Part shown: one piece after another, positions 10,762-19,774 of the stretch | Layout of the letters: every line of letters starts with the position of its first letter | How positions within the stretch are numbered: position 1 is the stretch's first letter | Notes under the pieces: model-generated | Databases searched by the model: none | What the model saw: only the letters and a program-made list of their open reading frames with translations | Told to the model about the DNA's origin: nothing | Origin: Paulinella micropora | Lineage: Eukaryota > Cercozoa > Imbricatea > Euglyphida | Direction: 5' to 3' | DNA length: 22,715 nucleotides | NCBI GenBank assembly: GCA_009731375.1 | Contig: BJOX01000315.1 | Coordinates: forward strand, 509,248-531,962 | Position numbers and translations under genes: made by a program

Positions 10762-10966
10762 GATAGATAGATAGATAGAAGCTAACCTGCTTTGTGGGTA
10801 TAGTCGTTCTTGACTTGTAGATAGATAGATAGATAGATAGATAGAATAGATAGAAAGATAGATAGAAGCTAACCTGCTGTGTGTGTATAGTCGTTCTTGA
10901 CGTGTAGATAGATAGATAGATAGATAGAAGCTAACCTGCTTTGTGTGGAAAGTCGTTCTTGACGTG

Positions 10967-10998
<32 letters not shown>

Positions 10999-11040
10999 AG
11001 CTAACCTGCTTTGTGTGTATAGTCGTTCTTGACGAGTAGA
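10036..11040. repeat. (GATA)n array carrying nine copies of a 42-bp unit
   Basis: Unit AAGCTAACCTGCTTTGTGTG then TATAGTCGTTCTTGACGTGTAGA. Copies start near 10082 (truncated), 10443, 10540, 10606, 10681, 10778, 10866, 10928 and 10998, all in the same orientation, each separated by GATA runs of 20-60 bases after the first long gap. They differ by one to four substitutions. GATC variants occur in the first gap (10170-10400). The last copy continues into 57 bases of non-repetitive sequence. Confidence 0.95.
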
Positions 11041-11097
11041 TCTAAGAAGGCGATAGTGGACGCCCTCGTCTGCATCATACTGTACATAGAACCACGG
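11041..11097 (-). other. Non-repetitive extension of the ninth 42-bp unit
   Basis: Only here does the unit extend beyond the GATA boundary. The minus strand reads [18 protein letters not shown] and continues in frame into the unit as TRQERLYTQSRLAS. This copy may be closest to the source sequence, possibly part of an exon. No family recognised. Confidence 0.35.
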
Positions 11098-11466
11098 ATA
11101 GATACATATATAGAAAATAGGTAGTGAGGTAGGGAGGGACGTAGGTAGGTAGGTAGGTAGGTAGGTAGGTAGATAGATAGATAGATAGATCAAACAGAAA
11201 ATAGAAGATAATAGAGAGAGAGAGAGAGAGAGAGAGAAAGAAAGAAAGAAAGAACGAAAGAAAGAAAGAAAAAAAGAAAGAGAAACAAAGAAAGAAAGAA
11301 AGAAAGAAAAGAGAAAGAAAGAGAAAGAAAGAAAGAAAGAAAGAAGTGAAGAGACAGAGAGAGAGGGTGGAGAGAGAGAGAGAGACAGAGACAGAGAGAG
11401 AGACAGAGAGAGGGTGGAGAGAGAGAGACAGAGAGAGGGTGGAGAGAGAGAGACAGAGAGAGAGAG
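11098..11466. repeat. (GGTA/GATA)n then (GA)n and (GAAA)n
   Basis: GGTA and GATA to about 11190, then GA/GAAA/GACA tracts. A GAGAGAGGGTGGAGAGAGAG motif recurs three times between 11360 and 11450. Confidence 0.94.
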
Positions 11467-11519
11467 ATCCACACCTAATGCCCCAATCGACTCGTGTGAA
11501 TTCAAAGTAGAGGGAAAAC

Positions 11520-11569
<50 letters not shown>

Positions 11570-11610
11570 ATATATATATATACATATATATATATAAATA
11601 TATACATATG

Positions 11611-11644
<34 letters not shown>

Positions 11645-11693
11645 AAGAGAGATAGACCGATATATTATATATTATATATATATATATATATAT

Positions 11694-11734
<41 letters not shown>

Positions 11735-11797
11735 AATCCGCACCTAATTTCCCCATTCACTCGTGTGAATTGGAAGTATCGTGACATCCACACCTAT
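11466..11797. repeat. 44-bp unit in two copies plus fragment, spaced by (TA)n and (GA)n
   Basis: ATCCRCACCTAAT then CCCCA and ACTCGTGTGAATT, at 11466-11509 and 11735-11778, with a third truncated start ATCCACACCTATG at 11785-11797. Copy 2 carries the inverted repeat ATTCAC-TCGT-GTGAAT (11755-11770). The spacer is a long TA array with TG and GA patches. Confidence 0.88.
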
Positions 11798-11862
11798 GTA
11801 ATGTATGCAAGTATGTTTGTATGTATGTATGTATGTATGTAATGTATGTATGTATGTATGTA
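11798..11862. repeat. (ATGT)n array
   Basis: ATGT tetranucleotides with one AATGT slip, leading into the a-b composite repeat. Confidence 0.95.
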
Positions 11863-11980
11863 CCGGCAGTAGGAGCATGATGTCTGTGGCGAAGAAGTGA
11901 CCCGAGCCGGGGATAGCGTAGATCTAGATAGATAGATAGATCGATAGATAGAGATAGATAGATGGATAGATAGATAGATA

Positions 11981-12070
11981 GATATGTTTGGTCTATCAGC
12001 TCTGCATATCCGAAGACATAGGCATCCATTCCACCCTGCCGCCAATCGGCGACTGGGTAGCGGGCTGGGG
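11981..12070 (-). mobile_element. 3'-end fragment of element B inserted in GATA spacer
   Basis: The reverse complement matches 18346-18434 with only a few substitutions and indels, ending in the same AGACCAAACATATC followed by TATC. It sits in the GATA run between units a and b of the first composite; in the second composite (12608-12616) a and b are joined by a short GATA run alone. This is a filled and an empty site. The fragment lacks the 5' 650 bases of B, as 5'-truncated retroelement copies do. Minus-strand frames include MDAYVFGYAELIDQT. Confidence 0.7.
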
Positions 12071-12218
12071 ATAGATAGATATATAGATATATAGATAGAT
12101 AGATAGATAGATATAGATAGATAGATGAGATGTCGCAAAGGAATGTAGTCCTTGCAAAGGAACGCAGTTTCACATCAAACAATAATTTGTGTACTGTGCA
12201 TGTGTCCGGGATGGGAAT

Positions 12219-12505
12219 CACGGGTAGACTGTGTTCTGGAAAAAGAAGAGGAGGAAGGACGTTGAAGAAAAAGGCAATCTAGGAATGGAGAGTGGGAGGA
12301 TAAGGAAGAAGAGAAAGAAAAGGAAGCCGTTAGTCCAAGTGTTTTGAGCACCGTAAGCTTGCGCAAGCTACAATGATGACATTGTGTAAAGGCCTAAACC
12401 CCTGAAGGAACCTAGCCCGGGCTATGCAACACTGGACGGCTATGACGGAATGCAGGATGAGAGATAAGGGGAGGATGAGAGGGAGGGCGGATTGGAGTTC
12501 TTCTT
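12219..12505. other. Non-repetitive, purine-rich spacer
   Basis: About 290 bases inside the composite repeat. It contains a perfect 14-bp palindrome, AGCTTGCGCAAGCT (12356-12369). No gene or known RNA found. Confidence 0.6.
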
Positions 12506-12690
12506 CAATAGATAGATAGATAGATAGATGGATAGATAGATAGATAGATAGATAGAGCATGATGTGTGTGGGGAAGAAGTGGCCGGAGCCAGGGCTAGCG
12601 TAGATATAGATAGATAGATGAGATGTCGCAAAGGAACGCAGTTTCACATCAAACAGTAATTTGTGTACTGTGCACGTGTCCGGGATGGGA

Positions 12691-12732
<42 letters not shown>

Positions 12733-12772
12733 GATGTCTGTGGGGATAGCGTAGATCTGGGGGTAGAGATTG

Positions 12773-12906
12773 GATATGTATGTATGTATGTATGTATGTA
12801 TATATATATATATTATATATATATATATATGTATATGTATATATATATGTATATATATATATATACACGTGTGTGTGTGTGTCTGTGTGTGTGTAAGGAG
12901 AGTGTA

Positions 12907-12954
<48 letters not shown>

Positions 12955-12956
12955 AT

Positions 12957-12989
<33 letters not shown>

Positions 12990-12995
12990 GAGAGA

Positions 12996-13033
<38 letters not shown>

Positions 13034-13092
13034 AAGAGAGAGAGAGAGAGAGAAAGAGTGAGAGAGAGTCTGAGAGCGTATGAGAGCCCCCT
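12773..13092. repeat. (ATGT)n, (TA)n, (TG)n and (GA)n patchwork
   Basis: ATGT to about 12800, TA to 12865, TG to 12893, then GA/GAAA to about 13075, ending near the gap. Confidence 0.96.
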
Positions 13093-13215
13093 NNNNNNNN
13101 NNNNNNNNNNNNNNNNNNNNNNNNNNNNNNNNNNNNNNNNNNNNNNNNNNNNNNNNNNNNNNNNNNNNNNNNNNNNNNNNNNNNNNNNNNNNNNNNNNNN
13201 NNNNNNNNNNNNNNN

Positions 13216-13246
<31 letters not shown>

Positions 13247-13250
13247 ACAC
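13093..13250. other. 123-N gap followed by C17 and (CA)n
   Basis: N at 13093-13215, then C to about 13232 and CA to 13250. The left edge ends in a short C4 motif. Confidence 0.95.
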
Positions 13251-13420
13251 CACCACTACCACCAACACCATCCAACCAACAACCCACTCATACACAACAC
13301 AAACACACTTACATACCAACAGTTAAAGCTCAATATAACTAAGTGCAACACGAAGGGGACAAAAATCTTATCATACATTCTTTTAGTATATTTGCATAAG
13401 TGATCGCAGAATTAGATGAG
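13251..13420. other. A/C-rich spacer
   Basis: ACCACC-type low complexity for 70 bases, then ordinary AT-rich sequence. No feature found. Confidence 0.6.
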
Positions 13421-13460
13421 GATAGAGAGATAGACAGATAGAAAGAGAGATAGAGAGATG

Positions 13461-13496
<36 letters not shown>

Positions 13497-13509
13497 TATA
13501 TATATATAG

Positions 13510-13542
<33 letters not shown>

Positions 13543-13671
13543 TATAGATAGATATATACATAGATAGATAGATAGATGGATGTACAGATAGATATACAGA
13601 TAGATATACAGATAGATAGATAGATAGATAGATAGAGAGGTAGAGAGGTAGGTAGGTAGGTAGGTAGGTAT

Positions 13672-13717
<46 letters not shown>

Positions 13718-13864
13718 GGATAGATAGATAGGTAGATAGATAGATAGATAGATAGGTAGATAGATAGATAGGTAGGTAGGTAGATAGATAGATAGATAGA
13801 TAGATAGATGATGCAAAATGTACCGCACTTCCCGGTGCAAACGCTCCTGAGGTTACCTAGATAC

Positions 13865-13910
<46 letters not shown>
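13421..13910. repeat. (GATA)n array with GGTA, GACA and ATATAGATA variants
   Basis: GATA polarity throughout, including the first copy of the 33-bp unit at 13827-13859. Frames of IYLS type are repeat translations. Confidence 0.96.
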
Positions 13911-13915
<5 letters not shown>

Positions 13916-13950
13916 CTTCCCGGTGCAAACGCTCCTGAGGTTACCTAGAT

Positions 13951-14406
13951 AGATATGTTTAATCTATGGGCGTGGCTTAGCTTGAAAAGCCATGGCCTCC
14001 TATACTACCCCCGGACAAGAACTTTCAGCACCGGCCAAGCTGCACACCAACCACTGTCTCGCTGTGGTTGGTGTCTGTGCCCAGTTCAAGCCGAAAGGTA
14101 GCCGAGCCCTTTTGAACTATACGGGACAACACTAGAACACTCCCCAGGAGCGTGTGCCCTAAGGAGATGATGCCATGAGCAAGTCGAGGTTTCAGGAGTT
14201 CACGCTCGTTGTGAGTTACCTTCTACAACCCCGACTTCATCAACCCTTTGCATCACGCCCCGACTTCATCAGCCATGGTCAGGAGTTGGTTGCCTGTTTA
14301 GCCCTTGCGCTGCGCGCGATTAACGGCGGACACAAAATCGTCATTATAGGAGATAGTTAGATCTGAACCCTAGGCTGAGTTGCCAGTGGCAGAGACCGTC
14401 TCCAGG

Positions 14407-14407
<1 letters not shown>
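13951..14407 (-). mobile_element. Element A: structured insert in (GATA)n
   Basis: About 457 bases without simple repeats, flanked on both sides by GATA. Read on the minus strand it begins CCTGGAGACGG, continues CCACTGGCAACTCAGCC and GGGTTCAGATCTAACTATC, and ends ATAGATTAAACATATC before TATC. Both ends match element B; the middles do not. It contains a perfect 11-bp hairpin (14044-14054 with 14064-14074, 9-nt loop) and a direct repeat, CCCCGACTTCATCA, at 14229 and 14258. A 61-codon plus-strand frame (14175-14360) has no known domain. No protein of mobility is encoded. Confidence 0.55.
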
Positions 14408-14461
<54 letters not shown>

Positions 14462-14469
14462 GGATAGAT

Positions 14470-14505
<36 letters not shown>

Positions 14506-14599
14506 CTTCACGGTGCAAACGCTCCTGAGGTTACCTACATAGATAGGTAGATAGATAGATAGATAGATAGATAGGTAGGTAGGTAGGTAGGTAGGTAGG

Positions 14600-14636
<37 letters not shown>
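14408..14636. repeat. (GATA)n and (GGTA)n
   Basis: GATA polarity arrays on either side of the third 33-bp unit. Confidence 0.97.
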
Positions 14637-14637
<1 letters not shown>

Positions 14638-14669
14638 CTTCCCGGTGCAAACGCTCCTGAGGTTACCTA

Positions 14670-14846
14670 CATACATACATAACATAACATAACATAACAT
14701 AACATAACATGACATAACAACATAAGATAACATAACATAACATAACAAAACATAACGAAACATAACATAACATTACATAATATTACACAACATAACACAA
14801 CATAATACAACATAACATTACATTACATTACATTACATTACATTAC
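14670..14846. repeat. Pentanucleotide (ACATA)n and (ACATT)n array
   Basis: ATAAC/ACATA pentamers with scattered variants, becoming regular CATTA from about 14812. It is the only long pentamer array here besides a short (GATTA)n at 16026-16066. It is not a telomere motif. Confidence 0.95.
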
Positions 14847-15003
14847 ACACTTAGTTAGCATTCCCCACTTTGCTTTGTTTGCTGTGTTGCTTTGTTTCTT
14901 TCTTTCTTTGTTACGACAAAGATAAAAACACAGACAGACAGAGAGAGAGACGGACATACATACATACATACATACATTACATACATTACATACATTACAT
15001 ACA

Positions 15004-15034
<31 letters not shown>

Positions 15035-15111
15035 CATACATTACATACATTACATGCATACATACATACATACATACATACATACAAACATACATACATA
15101 CATTACATACA

Positions 15112-15142
<31 letters not shown>

Positions 15143-15440
15143 CATACATACATTACATACTTACATACATACATTACATACTTATACATACTTACGTATG
15201 CATGTATGTATGTTTGTATGTATGTTTGTATGTATGCATGTATGTATGTATGTAATGTATGTAATGTATGTAATTTATGTATTTATGTATGTATGTATAT
15301 AATGTATGTAATGTATGCATGTAATGTATGTATGTATGTATGTATATATGTCTGTGTATTTATCTTTGTCGTAAACAAGAAACAAATAAACAAAGAAAAC
15401 AAAGAAAACAAAAGCAAAGTGGGGAATGCTAACTAAGTGT
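14847..15440. repeat. Large imperfect inverted repeat (594 bp)
   Basis: The left arm (14847-14938) reads ACACTTAGTTAGCATTCCCC, then TTTGCTTTG, T-rich, ACGACAAAGATAAA and ACACAGACA. The right arm (15351-15440) is its reverse complement with a few differences. The interior continues the symmetry: (ACAT)n with ACATT variants to about 15190, then (ATGT)n with AATGT variants to 15350. The whole block can fold on itself as a cruciform or hairpin. Confidence 0.88.
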
Positions 15441-15906
15441 AAGGAGGCGGTAGTGTATGTATGTATGCATGTATGTATGTATGTATGTATGTAATGTATA
15501 TATGCATGTATGTATGTATGTATGCATGTAATGTATGTATGTATGTATGTATGTATGTGTATTTATCTTTGTCATAACAAAGAAACAAAGAAAGAAAGAA
15601 AGAAAGAAACAAAGCAAACAAAGCAAAGTGGGGAATGCTAACTAAGTGTAAGGAGGCGGTAGGTTATATGTGTATGTATGTATGTATTATTTTTTTCGTA
15701 ACATAGAAACAAAGAAACAAAGAAACAAAGCAACAAAGGAAACAAAGCAAAGTGGGGAATGCTAACTAAGTGTAAGAAGGCGGTAGGTTATATGTATATT
15801 TATGTATGTATGTATGTACGTATGTATGTATGTATAGACATGCATGAATACATACATAACCTACCGCTTCCTTATACTTAGGTAGCATTCCCCACTCCCA
15901 CCTACA
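15351..15906. repeat. AAAG/GGGGAATGC composite unit, three direct copies and one inverted fragment
   Basis: Unit: TATTTATCTTTGTCGTAA, a CAAAG/AAAG tract, CAAAGTGGGGAATGCTAAC, TAAGTGTAAGGAGGCGGTAG. Copies at 15351-15453, 15557-15670 and about 15687-15794, separated by ATGT arrays, and an inverted 3' fragment at 15855-15895. The left arm at 14847 is a further inverted copy. Related short fragments continue downstream within GATA. Confidence 0.9.
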
Positions 15907-15914
15907 TGTATCAC

Positions 15915-16187
15915 AGATAGATAGCTAGATAGATAGATAGCTAGATAGATAGATAGATAGATAGATAGATTAGATTAGATAGATAGATAGATAGATAGAT
16001 AGATGGATGGATGGATGGATAGATAGATTAGATTAGATTAGATTAGATTAGATTAGATTAGATTAATAGATAGATAGATAGATAGATAAATAGATATCCT
16101 AATACTTAGGTAGCATTCCCAACTAGATAGATAGATAGTTAGGTAGCGTTCTCCCATCTACACGTATCACAGATACATAGATAGATC

Positions 16188-16215
<28 letters not shown>
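15915..16215. repeat. (GATA)n with (GATTA)n block and broken GGGGAATGC-family copy
   Basis: GATA with GATTA pentamers at 16026-16066. At 16096-16125 and 16139-16172 two halves of the CTAATACTTAGGTAGC / CTACACGTATCACAG unit are separated by an expanded GATA run. Confidence 0.92.
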
Positions 16216-16218
<3 letters not shown>

Positions 16219-16822
16219 GAAATATCGACTAATGTCAGAAAAAAGGAGCTTCTGATTTCGTCAACCAAGGAAGTCTGTGGGTAAAGTATTAACCCGATGC
16301 CCAGCTAAGCCGCGATGTTTGCACGGAAGGGACTGATACAGGCAATACCAAAGCTCCCTAGGACCAGGCGGGGCCAGGACTCGTTCCATAAGCGCCCCTT
16401 GCAGAACGAGCTCCCACCTCCATTACAGAGGACCCCGTAAGCAGAAGGAGTTTCGAGACTATAAACCGACAGAGCACTGTGGGTTTTATTCCGGGCTCAA
16501 TAAGCGAGAAAGGGCACCCTGAGGGAACAGGATTGTGCTTCCCGTCGCTATTTCGGCATGTGACTTATAGGCGTATGGCTAGGCACACATAAGGCACCCC
16601 ACCACGGGCCCAGCACACCCACACCATCCCCTAATTCTCTGTCTGTCGACAGATGGCACCCCTTTCAAAAAACCAAGCCCAAGGGAGGGTCAGTGACACC
16701 TCAAGTGGCCTTGGTTCACTCCGTGGAGTAAGTGATGAGATCAACTGATGAAATATCGACTAATTTCAGAAAAAAGGAGCTCCTGATTTCGTCAACCAAG
16801 GAAGTCTGTGGGTAAAGTATTA
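16216..16822. mobile_element. Element C: insert with 76-bp direct terminal repeats
   Basis: About 607 bases flanked by GATA on both sides. The first 76 bases (16216-16291) recur as the last 76 (16747-16822) with two substitutions (G/T and T/C). The inner 455 bases are GC-rich and carry a 7-bp hairpin, CTCGTTC/GAACGAG (16380-16386, 16404-16410). No long open frame exists. The layout fits a small non-autonomous element with LTR-like ends, or 1.14 copies of a 531-bp tandem repeat. A primer-binding site or polypurine tract could not be identified, so the LTR reading is weak. Confidence 0.5.
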
Positions 16823-16898
16823 CAGATAGATAGATAGATAGATAGATAAATATCCTAATACTTAGGTAGCATTCCCCACTCCCATCTACACGTATCAC

Positions 16899-16956
<58 letters not shown>

Positions 16957-17005
16957 ATATCCTAATACTTAGGTAGCATTCGCCACTCCCACCTATATGT
17001 ATCAC

Positions 17006-17058
<53 letters not shown>

Positions 17059-17099
17059 GATAGATAGTTACATAGACAGATAGACAGACAGACAGACAT

Positions 17100-17136
<37 letters not shown>

Positions 17137-17169
17137 CAGATAGACAGATAGATAGATAGATATATAGAT

Positions 17170-17202
<33 letters not shown>

Positions 17203-17231
17203 CAGACAGATAGATAGATAGATAGATAAAC

Positions 17232-17274
<43 letters not shown>

Positions 17275-17279
17275 CAGAC

Positions 17280-17315
<36 letters not shown>

Positions 17316-17339
17316 CAATAAACTTGCAATGAATGATGA

Positions 17340-17382
<43 letters not shown>

Positions 17383-17407
17383 TTTAGCTGAATGAATAGA
17401 CAGATGT

Positions 17408-17459
<52 letters not shown>

Positions 17460-17470
17460 CAATGAATAGA
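16823..17470. repeat. (GATA)n with two more copies of the CTAATACTTAGGTAGC unit
   Basis: Unit copies at 16851-16901 and 16956-17007 (CTAATACTTAGGTAGCATTC then CCCACTCCCA and GTATCACA). The rest is GATA with GACA variants, broken by short AT-rich snippets (17315-17338, 17391-17410). Confidence 0.94.
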
Positions 17471-17563
17471 CAGATGTAACTAACTTGATCCAATCCTTTC
17501 GCCACCGCCCCCAAATAGATAGATAGATAGATAGATAGATAGAGTCTGGAGGCACAGAAGAGG
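17471..17563. other. Snippet plus GATA-to-TATC polarity switch
   Basis: 17471-17515 is a diverged relative of 19022-19060 (ACTTGAWCCAATCCT shared); on the minus strand both read GAV-x-x-GL-x-QVS ([11 protein letters not shown] here). GATA follows at 17516-17542, then a 21-base spacer (17543-17563), then TATC. The two arrays can pair as a roughly 26-bp stem over a short loop. Confidence 0.6.
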
Positions 17564-17690
<127 letters not shown>

Positions 17691-18434
17691 CGGAGATGGA
17701 CTAGGCCCACTGGCACCTACAGCCTGGGGGTTTGATCTATCTATCTCCTTCAGCCCTGCACCAGCTGTGTTTTTCGGATTTGTCGCAGCTGGTGTTGGCC
17801 AGGGCTGATGACTACCCTTCGTGGGCCCTTGATACACTCTCAAATGGTTCGGGAAAGCCCTAAGAGCCTTCGATACCGCGGCCTGCGGGAAACCGCAAGG
17901 TGCAGCAGGCGAGGTGACGCTCGTCGGATGGTAAAAACTCGAAGGATACGGGCTCGAAGGGAATAATGGGTAACCCGCAGCCAAGTCCCTTCTTGTGAGG
18001 CTACCCCGCGCACGGCTCCTAAGCGGTTCACTACCGCTGCTCCGCTAAGCGGACCCGGTAGTCATCCGTCGTCGTTGTCCAGTGGTAGCCTGGCGAATGG
18101 GAAAGGCTCAGAGACTAGATGTGAGTGGGATCTTCCTGTATGCGGGTAGGCACATAAGCAGGGAGATCTTAAGGTAAAGTCTGGCCGCCACGAAAGTGGT
18201 CGCCTTGGATGGAGGTTGAGGGTTGTTGTACTCCTCGGGCCCGAGCCTTGGCGGGGCACGTGATCACGGACACGTGTCTGGAACCAGTCTGAGCACTCCA
18301 GCCAGGGAGGGTTCAGACTGCACAAATTCGGTGTCTAGTGCCCATTCCCAGCCCGCTACCCAGTCGCCAACTGGCGGCGGGGTGGATCGATGCCTATGTC
18401 TTCGGATATGCAGAGCTGATAGACCAAACATATC
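17691..18434 (+). mobile_element. Element B: structured insert between (TATC)n arrays
   Basis: About 744 non-repetitive GC-rich bases. The first ~58 bases (CCCGGAGATGG, then CCACTGGCACCTACAGCC, then GGTTTGATCTATC) match the 5' end of element A, and the last 18 (ATAGACCAAACATATC region) match its 3' end. The final 90 bases recur inverted at 11981-12070. Structures include an 18-bp stem with one 5-nt bulge (17750-17808), a GAAA-capped hairpin (17882-17900), paired hairpins at 18022-18053, and another GAAA-capped hairpin (18183-18204). Two CACGTG motifs lie at 18257 and 18271. Short open frames show no mobility protein, so it would be non-autonomous or an untranslated end of a larger element. 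Confidence 0.55.
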
Positions 18435-18521
18435 TATTTCTCTATCCATCTATCTGTTATCTATTTATCTATCTACTTACTTACTCTGAACGATACCAAA
18501 CCAGGTGGGAAGCACAACTAA

Positions 18522-18523
<2 letters not shown>
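18435..18523. repeat. (TATC)n then short snippet, polarity switch back
   Basis: Degenerate TATC to about 18484, then 40 bases that on the minus strand read [14 protein letters not shown], then GATA. No family assigned to the snippet. Confidence 0.7.
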
Positions 18524-18569
<46 letters not shown>

Positions 18570-18849
18570 GTAGGTAGGTAGGTAGGTAGGAAGATAGGAA
18601 GATAGATAGATAGATAGATAGATAGATGGATAGATATATAGATAGATGGATAGGCAGGCAGGCAGGCAGGCAGGTAGGTAGGTAGATAGGTAGGCAGGTA
18701 GGTAGGTAGGTAGGAAGGTAGGTAGATAGGTAGGTAGGTAGGTAGATAGGTGGGTAGGTAGGTAGGTAGGTAGGTAGGTAGGTAGGCAGCAGGTAGGTAG
18801 GTAGGTAGGTAGGTAGAGAGGTGGGTAGGTAGGTAGGTAGGTAGGTAAG

Positions 18850-18904
<55 letters not shown>

Positions 18905-18957
18905 GTAGGTAGGTAGATAAGTAGGTAGGTAGGCACGTAGGTAGGTAGGTAGGTAGG

Positions 18958-19020
<63 letters not shown>
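18524..19020. repeat. (GATA)n and (GGTA)n array
   Basis: Alternating GATA and GGTA blocks with GGCA and GGAA variants. Frames rich in PTYL and IYLS are repeat translations. Confidence 0.98.
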
Positions 19021-19022
<2 letters not shown>

Positions 19023-19100
19023 GAAACTTACTTGAACCAATCCTCTGACCACAGCCCCAGGGTTGGAGGGACCAAAGGAACGGATTTAGCGGCCTACGTA

Positions 19101-19131
<31 letters not shown>

Positions 19132-19193
19132 TATAGATAGATAGATAGGTCAAGGTTGGAGGGACAAAAGGAGCGGGTTTAGCGGCCTATGTA

Positions 19194-19224
<31 letters not shown>

Positions 19225-19270
19225 AATCAAGGTTGGAGGGACAAAAGGAGCGGATTTAGCGGCCTATGTA

Positions 19271-19306
<36 letters not shown>

Positions 19307-19446
19307 GTCAAGGTTGAAGGGACAAAAGGAGCGGATTTAGCGGCCTATGTAAAAGATAGATAGATAGATAGATAGATAGAGAGAGAGAAAGGTCAAGGTT
19401 GGAGGGACAAAAGGAGCGGATTTAGCGGCCTAAATAAAAGATAGAT

Positions 19447-19481
<35 letters not shown>

Positions 19482-19523
19482 AAGGTTGGAGGGACAAAAG
19501 GAGCGGATTTAGCGGCCTATGTC

Positions 19524-19563
<40 letters not shown>

Positions 19564-19774
19564 GTCAGGGTTGGAGGGACAAAAGGAGCGGGTTTAGCGG
19601 CCTATGTAAAAGATAGAAAGATAGATAGATAGATAGATAGAGGTTGGCGGGACAAAAGGAGTGGGCTTAGCGGCCTATGTAAAAGATAGATAGATATATA
19701 GATATATAGATAGATAGATAGATAGATAGATAGAGGTTGGAGGGAAAAAAGGAGCGGGTTTAGCGGCCTATGTA

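Larger units (their letters stand above)
11874..12758. repeat. a-b-a-b-a composite repeat in (GATA)n
   Basis: Unit a (AGCATGATGTCTGTGG to GGATAGCGTAGATCT) lies at 11874-11928, 12556-12607 and, with about 20 bases deleted inside, 12732-12758. Unit b (GATGAGATGTCGCAAAGG to CGGGATGGGAAT) lies at 12125-12218 and 12617-12692; the first b has an 18-base internal duplication. GATA separates all units. Unit a on the minus strand reads YAIPGSGHFFATDIMLLLPV, and unit b reads HKLLFDVKLRS. No family recognised. Confidence 0.9.
13827..14669 (-). repeat. 33-bp unit in four copies
   Basis: ACTTCCCGGTGCAAACGCTC then CTGAGGTTACCTA. Copies at 13827-13859, 13915-13947, 14505-14537 (CTTCACGG variant) and 14637-14669, all in the same orientation, with GATA joining directly at both edges. 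On the minus strand all four read [11 protein letters not shown] or [11 protein letters not shown], and the first extends to CGTFCII. Element A lies between copies two and three. Confidence 0.93.

Noticed and set aside
10443-11040. CRISPR-like array of regular direct repeats
   Set aside because: The spacers are all GATA runs of varying length rather than unique sequences, the setting is eukaryotic, and no cas gene is present.
12370-12410. C/D snoRNA from AATGATGA and CTGA
   Set aside because: The boxes are only about 25 bases apart, with no terminal stem and no second box pair.
14175-14360. 61-codon plus-strand open frame in element A
   Set aside because: No recognisable domain. It overlaps a direct repeat, and element B, sharing the same ends, has no counterpart.
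16026-16066. (GATTA)n and the nearby (ACATA)n as telomere-type repeats
   Set aside because: Neither matches TTAGGG or other known animal telomere motifs, and both are short and interstitial.
17805-17895. Hammerhead ribozyme suggested by CTGATGA and later GAAA in element B
   Set aside because: The bases after CTGATGA do not form a stem II ending at GAAA, and CTGATGA overlaps the long 17750-17808 stem. The same check failed for CTGATGA at 14250-14280 (minus) and at 16745-16751.
18257-18276. Two CACGTG motifs 14 bases apart as a regulatory site
   Set aside because: Six-base palindromes occur by chance in GC-rich sequence, and there is no gene next to them to regulate.
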